Of a stretch of 64,000 bases of DNA, positions 9,913 through 18,800 are shown piece after piece. Position 1 is the first letter of the stretch; every line of letters starts with the position of its first letter. The stretch comes from Luteimonas aestuarii (GTDB lineage Bacteria > Pseudomonadota > Gammaproteobacteria > Xanthomonadales > Xanthomonadaceae). The DNA lies in contig NZ_SMTF01000002.1 in NCBI RefSeq assembly GCF_004357985.1, positions 62,001 through 126,000 of the forward strand, given 5' to 3'. The notes beneath the pieces were generated by a model. It was not told the origin of the DNA. It ran no database searches and worked only from the letters and a program-made list of their open reading frames with translations. A program made the position numbers and the translations under genes.

Positions 9913-10245
9913 TCAGAGCGCCTTTTCGATCATCTGGGTGAGCAGCGACTGGATGTTCGGCGGCGCCCCCAGCTGCGAGCCGTGCACCTGGCCATCCTTG
10001 AACACCAGCAGCATCGGGATGCTGCGCACGTTGTACTTCACGCCCAGCGCCGGGTACTGCTGCACGTCCACCTTCACCACCTTGGCCTTGCCGGCGTAGC
10101 TGTCGGCCAGGTCGTCGACCAGCGGGCCGATGGCCTTGCAGGGGCCGCACCACGGCGCCCAGAAATCGACCAGCACGGGCTGCTCGGACTGCAGCACGGT
10201 GGCGTCGAAGTCGGTGTCGGTGGCGTGGATGACGTGGTCGCTCAC
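9913..10245 (-). CDS. trxA: Thioredoxin
   Basis: A 110-residue thioredoxin with the redox motif WCGPC (Cys33 and Cys36) and the cis-proline region SIPMLLVF. It reduces disulfides of cytoplasmic proteins using thioredoxin reductase. The start is a GTG at 10243-10245, supported by an AGGAG ribosome-binding site a few bases upstream and by the usual thioredoxin length; a longer reading frame upstream is not credible. It lies directly upstream of rho on the same strand, the standard gammaproteobacterial order, and is divergent from the RNA helicase gene across a 203-bp gap. Confidence 0.95.
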   Translation of the reverse strand: MSDHVIHATDTDFDATVLQSEQPVLVDFWAPWCGPCKAIGPLVDDLADSYAGKAKVVKVDVQQYPALGVKYNVRSIPMLLVFKDGQVHGSQLGAPPNIQSLLTQMIEKAL

Positions 10246-10448
10246 GAAGGGCTCCTGGGGGCTGTGGCGGACGGACCGGACCGGTCGCGCCGCATTGGAA
10301 TGGTAAACTGGGGCGATTCGCGACGGCTTCAAGGGGGCAAGCCGGGCCGCGACCACGCGGGATACGGACACGCCGTTACCGCCCTTGGCAGTCTGCGATG
10401 CGGGCGCCTTCCACGCAAGCGCACCGCGCCGCACGGACCATTCCACGC

Positions 10449-12149
10449 ATGAGCGACAAACCACTTACCGACATCACCTTCTCGTCCTTCGCGTTGCATC
10501 CGGCCTTGCAGGCGGGCCTGGAGGGCGCAGGCTTCACCCGCTGCACGCCGATCCAGGCGCTCACCCTGCCGATCACCATGCCCGGGGGCGACGTCGCCGG
10601 GCAGGCGCAGACCGGCACCGGCAAGACGCTCGCCTTCCTGGTCACCGTGATCAACCGCCTGCTGTCGCGGCCGGCGCTGGCCGAGCGCAAGCCGGAAGAC
10701 CCGCGCGCGCTGATCCTGGCGCCCACGCGCGAACTGGCGATCCAGATCCACAAGGACGCGATGAAATTCGGCTCCGACCTGGGCCTGAAGTTCGCGCTGG
10801 TCTATGGCGGCGTCGACTACGACAAGCAGCGCGCACTGCTGCAGGCCGGCGCCGACGTGATCATCGCCACGCCCGGCCGCCTGATCGATTACGTCAAGCA
10901 GCACAAGGTGGTCTCGCTGCACGCCTGCGAGGTGTGCGTGCTGGATGAGGCCGACCGCATGTTCGACCTCGGTTTCATCAAGGACCTGCGCTTCCTGCTG
11001 CGCCGGATGCCGGTGCGCACCGAGCGGCAGACGCTGCTGTTCAGCGCCACGCTCAGCCATCGCGTGCTGGAATTGGCCTACGAGCACATGAACGAGCCGG
11101 AGAAGATCGTCGTCGAGACCGAGACGATCACTGCCGCGCGCGTGCGCCAGAAGCTGTATTACCCCGCGGACGAGGAAAAGCTGCCGCTGCTGATCGGCCT
11201 GCTGTCGCGCAGCGAGGGCGCGCGGACGATGGTGTTCGTCAACACCAAGGCGTTCGTGGAGCGCGTCGCGCGTGCGCTGGAGCGCGCGGGCTATCGCGTC
11301 GGCGTGCTGTCGGGCGACGTGCCGCAGAAGAAGCGCGAATCGCTGCTGAAGAAGTTCCAGGCCGGCCAGCTCGAGATCCTGGTGGCCACCGACGTCGCCG
11401 CGCGCGGACTGCATATCGATGGCGTGTCGCACGTCTACAACTACGACCTGCCATTCGATGCCGAGGACTACGTGCACCGCATCGGCCGCACGGCGCGCCT
11501 GGGCGCCGAGGGCGACGCGATCAGCTTCGCCTGCGAGCGCTACGCAATGGGCCTACCGGATATCGAGGCCTACATCGAACAGAAGATCCCGTCCGAGCCG
11601 GTGACGCAAGAACTGCTGGTGCCGCTGCCGCGCCCCGAACGCGCGCCGGTCGCGGCCGGCGAGGGCGACGACGAGGACGAAAGCATCGGCGAGATTTTCC
11701 GCGAGGCGCGCGAGCAGCGCGCGGCCGACGATGCCCGTCGTGGCATCAAGCCCAAGGGCGGTGCCGGCCGTGGCCCGCGTCGCAGCGGCGAAGGTGAAGC
11801 GCGCCGCGAACGTGGCCCGCGCCCGCCGCGCAAGCCAGGGGCTGCCGTGCCGAAGCCCGTGGAGCAGGCCGCCGCGCCCGTCGCGGCTCCGGTGTCCAGC
11901 GACCCCACGCTGGCCGCGGACCCGTCGCGGCCACCGCGCAAGCGTCGCCGTCGTCGTGGTGGGCGCAAGCTGGAAGGCGCCGAAGGGACGTCGGGGTCCG
12001 GACAAGGGTCTTCGGCAGCCAAGGCCGCCGCGCCTGCCGGGCCGAAGCCCAAGGCTGCACCCGCACCGGTGGAGTCGTCGTCGCTGCTGTCGCGCATTGG
12101 CCAAGGCCTCAAGCGCCTGGTCACCCGCGCGCCGCGCAACCAGCACTGA
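10449..12149 (+). CDS. rhlB: DEAD-box ATP-dependent RNA helicase, RhlB type
   Basis: A 566-residue helicase. The core (about 1-390) has the Q motif near FTRCTPIQ, Walker [13 protein letters not shown] in [15 protein letters not shown] in FSATLSH, and HRIGRTAR. Its closest type is RhlB, the RNA degradosome helicase; this assignment rests on the core and on the trxA/rho neighbourhood, where rhlB is found in E. coli and Xanthomonas. The C-terminal 150 residues are Arg/Gly/Pro/Ala-rich and disordered, probably an RNA- or RNase-E-binding tail, and are longer than in E. coli RhlB (421 residues in total). The start ATG at 10449 gives [14 protein letters not shown]. Confidence 0.9.
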   Translation: MSDKPLTDITFSSFALHPALQAGLEGAGFTRCTPIQALTLPITMPGGDVAGQAQTGTGKTLAFLVTVINRLLSRPALAERKPEDPRALILAPTRELAIQIHKDAMKFGSDLGLKFALVYGGVDYDKQRALLQAGADVIIATPGRLIDYVKQHKVVSLHACEVCVLDEADRMFDLGFIKDLRFLLRRMPVRTERQTLLFSATLSHRVLELAYEHMNEPEKIVVETETITAARVRQKLYYPADEEKLPLLIGLLSRSEGARTMVFVNTKAFVERVARALERAGYRVGVLSGDVPQKKRESLLKKFQAGQLEILVATDVAARGLHIDGVSHVYNYDLPFDAEDYVHRIGRTARLGAEGDAISFACERYAMGLPDIEAYIEQKIPSEPVTQELLVPLPRPERAPVAAGEGDDEDESIGEIFREAREQRAADDARRGIKPKGGAGRGPRRSGEGEARRERGPRPPRKPGAAVPKPVEQAAAPVAAPVSSDPTLAADPSRPPRKRRRRRGGRKLEGAEGTSGSGQGSSAAKAAAPAGPKPKAAPAPVESSSLLSRIGQGLKRLVTRAPRNQH

Positions 12150-12419
12150 GCGCCGGGATCCAGGATTCGGGATCAGGCGTCCCGCGCTTGCCCGTGGTCC
12201 GGCGCAAGCCGGGCCCCTGCGGTTTTTCGTGTCTCGACTCGCCGCGGATCAAACGGCGCGCGGCGCCGGGATGACGACGCGTTTCCGGCGCGCGCAGCAC
12301 GGCGGGTTGGCGTGGTGTGGTGGCGTCGGATGAAGCGAAGTCACGACGCTGATCGACGAATCAGTTAGCCTTTCGCGGCATCGAATCCCGAATTCCTGTT
12401 CCCGCAACCCGGCGCCCGC

Positions 12420-13109
12420 ATGACCGTCCTGCGATTCGACAACGTCAGCAAGCAGTACCCGGGCGGGCATGTCGCGCTGAGCGACGTGCAGTTCGCGGTC
12501 GAGCCCGGCGAGATGCTGTTCATCACCGGGCACTCGGGCGCCGGCAAGAGCACCCTGCTCAAACTGATCCACCTCGCCGAGCGTCCCACGCGCGGCGCGG
12601 TGCTGTTCGGCGAACGCAACCTGCTGAAGGTGCGCGGCCGGCGCATCGCCATGCACCGGCGCGAGGTGGGCGTGGTGTACCAGGACCATCGCCTGCTGAC
12701 CGACCGCAGCGTGTTCGACAACATCGCGCTGCCCCTGATCCTGCGCGGCATGAAGCGCGGCGAGATCGGCAAGCGCGTGCGCAGCGTGCTGGAGCGGTTG
12801 GGCCTGGGCGAACGCGAACGCGCGCTGCCGACGCAACTGTCCGCGGGCGAACAGCAGCGCGTCGGCATCGCGCGCGCGTTGGTCGGCGAACCACGCCTGC
12901 TGGTGGCCGACGAACCCACCGGCAACCTCGATCCCACGCTGTCGGCGGAGATCATGGCGCTGTTCGCCTCGCTGCCCGAGCGCGGCACGAGCGTGATGAT
13001 CGCCAGCCACGACCTGGCCCTGGTCAAGCGCATGCGCAAGCGCGTGCTGGTGCTCGACCACGGCACGCTGGTCGACGACATCTCGCCGGAGGACCTGGCG
13101 GATGAATGA
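12420..13109 (+). CDS. ftsE: Cell division ABC ATPase FtsE
   Basis: A 229-residue ABC ATPase: Walker A GHSGAGKST (37-45), signature LSAGEQQ (140-146) and Walker B ending DEPTG (164-168). With FtsX it forms an ABC complex that activates periplasmic peptidoglycan amidases or hydrolases at the septum. The start of ftsX overlaps the end of this gene by 8 bases, which confirms the pair. The 270-bp gap upstream of the gene (12150-12419) holds no ORF; it contains short GC-rich inverted segments. Confidence 0.95.
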   Translation: MTVLRFDNVSKQYPGGHVALSDVQFAVEPGEMLFITGHSGAGKSTLLKLIHLAERPTRGAVLFGERNLLKVRGRRIAMHRREVGVVYQDHRLLTDRSVFDNIALPLILRGMKRGEIGKRVRSVLERLGLGERERALPTQLSAGEQQRVGIARALVGEPRLLVADEPTGNLDPTLSAEIMALFASLPERGTSVMIASHDLALVKRMRKRVLVLDHGTLVDDISPEDLADE

Positions 13110-14037
13110 ACCACGCACACGGCATTCCGGCCTGGGCACGTGGGTCGACCACCACGCCTACAGCATCGTGTCCGGCCTCGGCCGCGTGTTCCGCAAGCCG
13201 GGCGCGGCATTGCTGACCATCGGCGTGATGGCGCTGGCGCTGGCGCTGCCGCTGGGCCTGTGGCTGGTGCTGCAGAACGTCGAACGGCTGGGTGGCAGCG
13301 TCGAACAGTCGCGCGAGATCAGCGTGTTCCTGGCGCAGGACGTCGCCGCCGAGCGTGCGCAGGCGCTGGCCGGCGAACTGCGCGCGCGGGGCGACATCGC
13401 CGAGGTGCGCCACCTCACCCCGGCGCAGGGCCTGGATGTGCTGCGCGAACGCGGTGGCCTGGACGCGATCATCGACATCGCCGGCGAGGACAACCCGCTG
13501 CCGCATGTGTTGGTAGTGTCCCCGTCCGGCGACGAGATGCCGGTCGCCGAAGGCTTGCGCGCATTGCCCGAAGCCGAGCTGGTGCAGCACGATGCGCAGT
13601 GGCGCCACCGGCTGGATACCTGGCTGCGCTTCGGTGGCCGCGTGGTCTGGGTGCTGGGCCTGCTGCTGGGTTTCGGTGCGCTGCTGGTGGTCGGCAACAC
13701 CGTGCGGCTGGATATCCAGGCGCGGCGCGAGGAGATCGGCGTGCTGCAGTTGCTCGGCGCGACAGACGGCTTCATCCGTCGCCCCTTCCTTTATCTCGGC
13801 GCGTGGTACGGGCTGGCCGCAGGCGCGCTGGCCCTGGGCCTGCTCGCGCTCGCCGGCATGGCCCTGCGCCTGCCGCTGGCCGACCTGGTGGCGAGCTATG
13901 GCAGCGGTTTCGTCCTGTCCGGCTTCACGCCGCTGCAGGTGCTGTCGGTGCTGGGCGGCGCCATGGCGATCGGCTGGTTGGGTGCCGGCGTGGTGACCGG
14001 CCATTTCCTGCGCCAGACGCGACCCACGGACACGTGA
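13102..14037 (+). CDS. ftsX: Cell division permease-like protein FtsX
   Basis: A 311-residue membrane partner of FtsE. There is one hydrophobic helix near 34-56, then a periplasmic domain (about 57-175, the region that contacts amidase activators), then three more helices (about 180-205, 230-255 and 275-300), the usual FtsX topology. The start ATG at 13102 lies inside the end of ftsE. The next gene begins within a few bases of this stop, so the response regulator and ung may be co-transcribed. Confidence 0.93.
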   Translation: MNEPRTRHSGLGTWVDHHAYSIVSGLGRVFRKPGAALLTIGVMALALALPLGLWLVLQNVERLGGSVEQSREISVFLAQDVAAERAQALAGELRARGDIAEVRHLTPAQGLDVLRERGGLDAIIDIAGEDNPLPHVLVVSPSGDEMPVAEGLRALPEAELVQHDAQWRHRLDTWLRFGGRVVWVLGLLLGFGALLVVGNTVRLDIQARREEIGVLQLLGATDGFIRRPFLYLGAWYGLAAGALALGLLALAGMALRLPLADLVASYGSGFVLSGFTPLQVLSVLGGAMAIGWLGAGVVTGHFLRQTRPTDT

Positions 14038-14044
14038 GCCGGTG

Positions 14045-14887
14045 ATGCGAGAGGACATGCGCCACCTGACCACCGAAACGCCGCGCGTGCTGGTGGTCGA
14101 CGGTTCCAAGCTGGTGCGCACGCTGGTCAAGGCGGTGCTGGAAAAGGAGCTGCCCGGCGTGGACGTGGCGGGCGCGGGTGGCCTTGCAGAGGGCAGGACG
14201 CTGCTGGAATCGACCGCCTTCGACCTGGTCACCACCGCGCTGGTCCTGCCCGACGGCGATGGTTTGCAAATGGCGCGCGCAGTGCGCGAGTCCGCCGCGC
14301 AGCGCTACGTGCCGGTGATCGTGATTTCCGGCGACGTGCAGTCGCACCTCGAAGGCCGGCACTTCACTGAGGACGTCACCGACTATTTCGACAAGGCCCT
14401 CGGCCACAACGCGCTGGCGGCGTTCATCCGCGGCTACGTGCAGCCGGCGCTGATCCCCGACGCGCACGTGCTGTACATCGAGGACAGCCGCACCGTGGCG
14501 ATGGCGATCCGCCGCGTGCTGGAATCGCAGCAGATGCGCGTGACCCACGTGGTCAGTGCCGAGGACGCGATGGCCTACCTGGACGCCTATCGCGACAGCG
14601 ACGCCGCGCCCGGCTGCGACCTGGTGCTGACCGACCTGTACCTGAAAGGCGAGCTGGACGGCCGCGACCTGCTCAATGCGATCCGCAACGATTTCGGCTA
14701 CGGCAAGCGCCGCCTGCCGGTGCTGGTGATGACCGGCGACGACAATCGCGACAACCAGGCCGCGCTGCTGCGCGACGGCGCCAACGACCTGGTGCTCAAG
14801 CCGATCGAGGAACGCCTGCTGGTGACCAAGTCGCTGTTCCAGCTGCGCGTGTCGATGCTGCCCGACCAGCCCTCGTTCGAACCATGA
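14045..14887 (+). CDS. Response regulator with two receiver domains, the first lacking the phospho-aspartate
   Basis: About 280 residues made of two CheY-like receiver domains and no output domain. Receiver 1 (about 14-130) has VLVVDG at the acidic pocket, and at the phosphorylation site it reads [14 protein letters not shown], with Ala65 where Asp is expected. Receiver 2 (about 140-270) keeps the site ([11 protein letters not shown]) and a late lysine (VLKPIEE). So only the second receiver should be phosphorylated; the first may be a dimerisation or docking surface. Possible starts are GTG 14042, ATG 14045 and ATG 14057. It sits between ftsX and ung; the last four bases (ATGA) overlap ung. 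Its kinase and partners are unknown. Confidence 0.82.
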   Translation: MREDMRHLTTETPRVLVVDGSKLVRTLVKAVLEKELPGVDVAGAGGLAEGRTLLESTAFDLVTTALVLPDGDGLQMARAVRESAAQRYVPVIVISGDVQSHLEGRHFTEDVTDYFDKALGHNALAAFIRGYVQPALIPDAHVLYIEDSRTVAMAIRRVLESQQMRVTHVVSAEDAMAYLDAYRDSDAAPGCDLVLTDLYLKGELDGRDLLNAIRNDFGYGKRRLPVLVMTGDDNRDNQAALLRDGANDLVLKPIEERLLVTKSLFQLRVSMLPDQPSFEP

Positions 14888-15639
14888 GCGAGGACCGGCT
14901 GAAGCTGGAGCCGTCGTGGAAGGCGCGCGTGGGCGAATGGTTCCAGCGCGATGACATGCAGGCGCTGGCGGCGTTCCTGCGCGAACGCCGTGGCAAGGGC
15001 GTGCGCATCCATCCGCCGATGTCGCAGGTGTTCGCCGCGTTCGACGCCACGCCGTTCGACGACGTGAAGGTGGTGATCCTCGGCCAGGACCCGTACCACG
15101 GCCCCGGCCAGGCGCATGGCCTGTGCTTCTCGGTGCTGCCAGGCGTGCCGGTACCGCCCTCGCTGCAGAACATGTACAAGGAACTGCAGCGCGACCTGGG
15201 CATCCCGCCCGCCGATCATGGTTACCTGATGCCGTGGGCCAAACAGGGCGTGCTGCTGCTCAATGCGGTGCTGACCGTCGAGGACGGCCGGGCCGGCGCG
15301 CATCAGGGGCAGGGTTGGGAAGGCTTCACCGACCACGTGGTCGACGTGCTGAACCGCGAGCGCGAGGGCCTGGTGTTCCTGCTCTGGGGCAGCTATGCGC
15401 AGAAGAAGGGCGCCATCGTTGATCCCCGCCGGCACAAGGTGCTGCGCACTACGCACCCTTCACCGCTGTCGGCGCATCGTGGGTTCCTGGGCTGCGGCCA
15501 CTTTTCGGCCGCGAACGACTATTTGTCGCGGCATGGGCGGAAGACCATCGACTGGTCCCTGCCTGCGCGCGCGAGGCTGGATCACCAGACGTGGGGCGGC
15601 GCGGACGTGTCGCAGGTTTCGCCCGGCGCTCTGCACTGA
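14884..15639 (+). CDS. ung: Uracil-DNA glycosylase, family 1
   Basis: A 251-residue enzyme that removes uracil from DNA as the first step of base excision repair. Family-1 motifs are intact: GQDPYHG at 67-73 with the catalytic Asp69, and [10 protein letters not shown] starting at His191, the leucine-loop motif. Length is close to E. coli Ung (229 residues). The start ATG at 14884 overlaps the stop of the response regulator gene, so expression may be coupled to it. Confidence 0.96.
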   Translation: MSEDRLKLEPSWKARVGEWFQRDDMQALAAFLRERRGKGVRIHPPMSQVFAAFDATPFDDVKVVILGQDPYHGPGQAHGLCFSVLPGVPVPPSLQNMYKELQRDLGIPPADHGYLMPWAKQGVLLLNAVLTVEDGRAGAHQGQGWEGFTDHVVDVLNREREGLVFLLWGSYAQKKGAIVDPRRHKVLRTTHPSPLSAHRGFLGCGHFSAANDYLSRHGRKTIDWSLPARARLDHQTWGGADVSQVSPGALH

Positions 15640-15893
15640 ATGCAACTCCATCGGTTGTGACGCAAGGCACGGCGTGCCTGCCCCAGTGACGCGGGATCCG
15701 CGTTGGGTCAAAAGCTGACGAGGCATGTCACTTTTCTGGCGGTGCCCGTTTCCGCGACGACGATTCTGGTGTGCGAGTGCGATGGCACGCTTCTTGCATG
15801 GAGACATCGCCGCCGCTTGGCGGGATCTGCATGGCCGGACAACGTGTGCATGGGGTGCGCGTCCGGTGACTTGGGAATTCAAGGGGAAACTGG

Positions 15894-18800
15894 ATGAAGG
15901 GTTTGCATCTGCGCGCACTGGGTGCGCGCATCGTGATGGTCGTGTTGCTGTGCCTGGGGGCGCCCGCCGCCGCATGGGCGACGACCTTCACCGACACGAT
16001 CACCGCGTCGCAGACGTTCAACGTTGCCAGCTCGCCACTGGGCGGAATTGCCGGCTGCAACCTGATCGTGGGGACGCATGTGTACGGCTCGCGCGTCATC
16101 ACGGTATCGACGAGCCGGACATACACCATGCGCGTCACGGCGTCGACGGGACTCGGAAACGATCCGTTTCTGGCCGTCTACGAAGGCAGCTTCAATCCGG
16201 CAAGCCCCACCACCAATCTCCGCGCCTGCAATGACGACGCCAATGGCACCCTGCTGCCCGAGCTGCAAGTCAACCTCGTCGCAGGACGCACTTACGTGAT
16301 CATGACAACCACGTACGGTGCGGGCTCACTGCCAGGGACTGCCACCTACCAGATCACGCCCGACATCGATATCGTGCCGCCGGCCGTACTGAGCGGGGTG
16401 GGTATTTCGGGTGTCGATGCCACCAATGCCATCCTTGCGGGCACCAGCAACGTTGCGGCGACTGGATACTGGGTCGTGCAGCCCCAAGGCCAGGCCGCAC
16501 CGGATGCAGGTCGCGTGCGTGCGGGTCAGAATTCGTCCGGAGCCGCCGCGCTGCGTTCCGGCAATGGCCCGATGACGGCGGGCAACGCCGCGTCGTTTCC
16601 CATCGCGGGGCTTGTGGCCAACACCGGATATACGGCGTACCTCATCGCCGAGCGCGCACCCACGCTGTGGTCGACCGTTGCGGCGGTGAACTTCACCACC
16701 GCCTCCACCGTGCCGGCGGCGCCGGTGATCAGCAGCGTCACCGCCGGGAATGGCGAGGCGACGATCCATTTCACGCCACCCGCCAACGGCGGCAGTGCGA
16801 TCACGGGCTATACCGTCACTGCCTCGCCCGGGGGCGCCATCCTGACCGGCACGGGCAGCCCGATCGTGATGACGGGCCTGAGCAATGGCGTCGCCTACAC
16901 CTTCACCGTGTACGCGACCAACGCCAATGGCAACGGGGCGGTATCCGCGCCTTCCGCGCCGGTCACGCCGCTCGGGCCGCCCACATTGAGCGCATTCGGC
17001 GATCTTACGCGCACGTACGGCGATGCGGCCTTCGCGTTGACCCCGCCGACAAGCGACAGCGCCGGTGCCTTCACCTACACCAGCAGCGATCCCGCCGTGG
17101 CGACGATCAGCGGCGATGTCGTGACCCTCGTGGGCGTCGGTACGTCCGTCATCACCGCGAACCAGGCCGCCGACGGCGGGTTCACCGCCGGCTCGATCAC
17201 CGCCAGCCTGACGGTATCCACCGCCACGCCGGTGCTGTCCGGTTTCCCGGACCTGTCGCGCACGTTTGGTGATGCGGCCTTCACCCTGGTGCAGCCCACC
17301 AGCAACAGCGCCGGTGCGTTCGCGTACAGCAGCAGTGACCCTTCGGTGGCGACGGTCAGCGGCGACAGCGTGACCATCGTCGGCGCGGGCAATGCGACGA
17401 TCACCGCCACCCAGGCGGCCGATGGCAACTACAGTTCGGCGCAGATCGTGGCCAATCTCTCGGTGGCCGCCGCCGCGCCTACGCTCTCCGCCTTCCCCGA
17501 CCTGTCGCGGACCTTTGGGGATGCTGCATTCACTCTGTCAACGCCGACGAGCAATAGTGCCGGAACGTTCACCTACACGAGCAGCAATGCCGCAGTGGCG
17601 ACGATCAGCGGCGATGTGGTGACCATCACCGGCGCGGGCATCGCGATCATCACTGCCACGCAGGCTGCGCACGGAAACTACGCGGCTGCGCAGATCAGCG
17701 CGCAGCTCACGGTCGACGTGGCTACCCCCGTGCTGTCCGGCTTCGCCGACCTGTCGCGCACGTTTGGCGATGCGGATTTCGCATTGACCCCGCCGACCAG
17801 CGACAGCACCGGTGCGTTCACCTACATCAGCAGCAATCCGTCGGTGGCGACGGTCAGCGGAGACGTGGTAACGATCGTTGGCGCGGGCACCGCGACCATT
17901 ACCGCGACTCAGGCCGCGGACGGCAACTACGCCTCGGCGCAGACCACCGCACAACTGGTGGTCGATACTGCCGTGCCGACCATATCAGGGTTCCCGAACC
18001 TGTCACGCACGTATGGAGATGCGGCGTTCACCCTGACCGCGCCGACCAGCGACAGCACCGGCGCCTTCACCTACGCGAGCAGCAATCCCGCAGTGGCCAC
18101 GATTGCGGGCGACGTGGTGACCATCACCGGCGCAGGTACGGCAACGATCACCGCCACCCAGGCGGCCAGCGGCAACTACGCCACGGCGCAGGTCACCGCA
18201 CAGCTTGCCGTTGATACGGCCGTGCCCACGCTGTCGGGCTTCCCCAACCTGACGCGTACGTTTGGCGATGCAGACTTCATCCTGGTCGCGCCGACGAGCG
18301 ACAGCGCCGGCGCCTTCACGTACACCAGCAGCGATCCGTCCGTGGCGACGGTCAGCGGCAACGTGGTCACCATCACCGGTGCGGGCAATGCGACGATCAC
18401 CGCCACGCAAGCGGCCGATGGTTCCTATGCGTCGACACAGATCACCGCCATCCTCTCGGTGGAGACCGCGGTGCCCGCGTTGTCCGGCTTCGCCAATCTC
18501 ACGCGGACCTACGGCGATGTGGCTTTCGCGCTGACCGCGCCCACGAGCAACAGCGCCGGCGCCTTCACCTACACCAGCAGCGATCCGTCCGTGGCGACGA
18601 TCAGTGGCGACGTGGTGACCATCACCGGCGCCGGCACGACGACCATCACCGCCATCCAGGCGGCGGATGGCAACTACGCGTCGGCACAGACCACCGCGCA
18701 GCTCGCCGTGGGTGTCGCTACGCCAACCCTGTCCGGCTTCGCCAATCTCACCCGCACGTACGGCGATGCGGCTTTCGCGTTGACGCCACCAATGAGCGAG

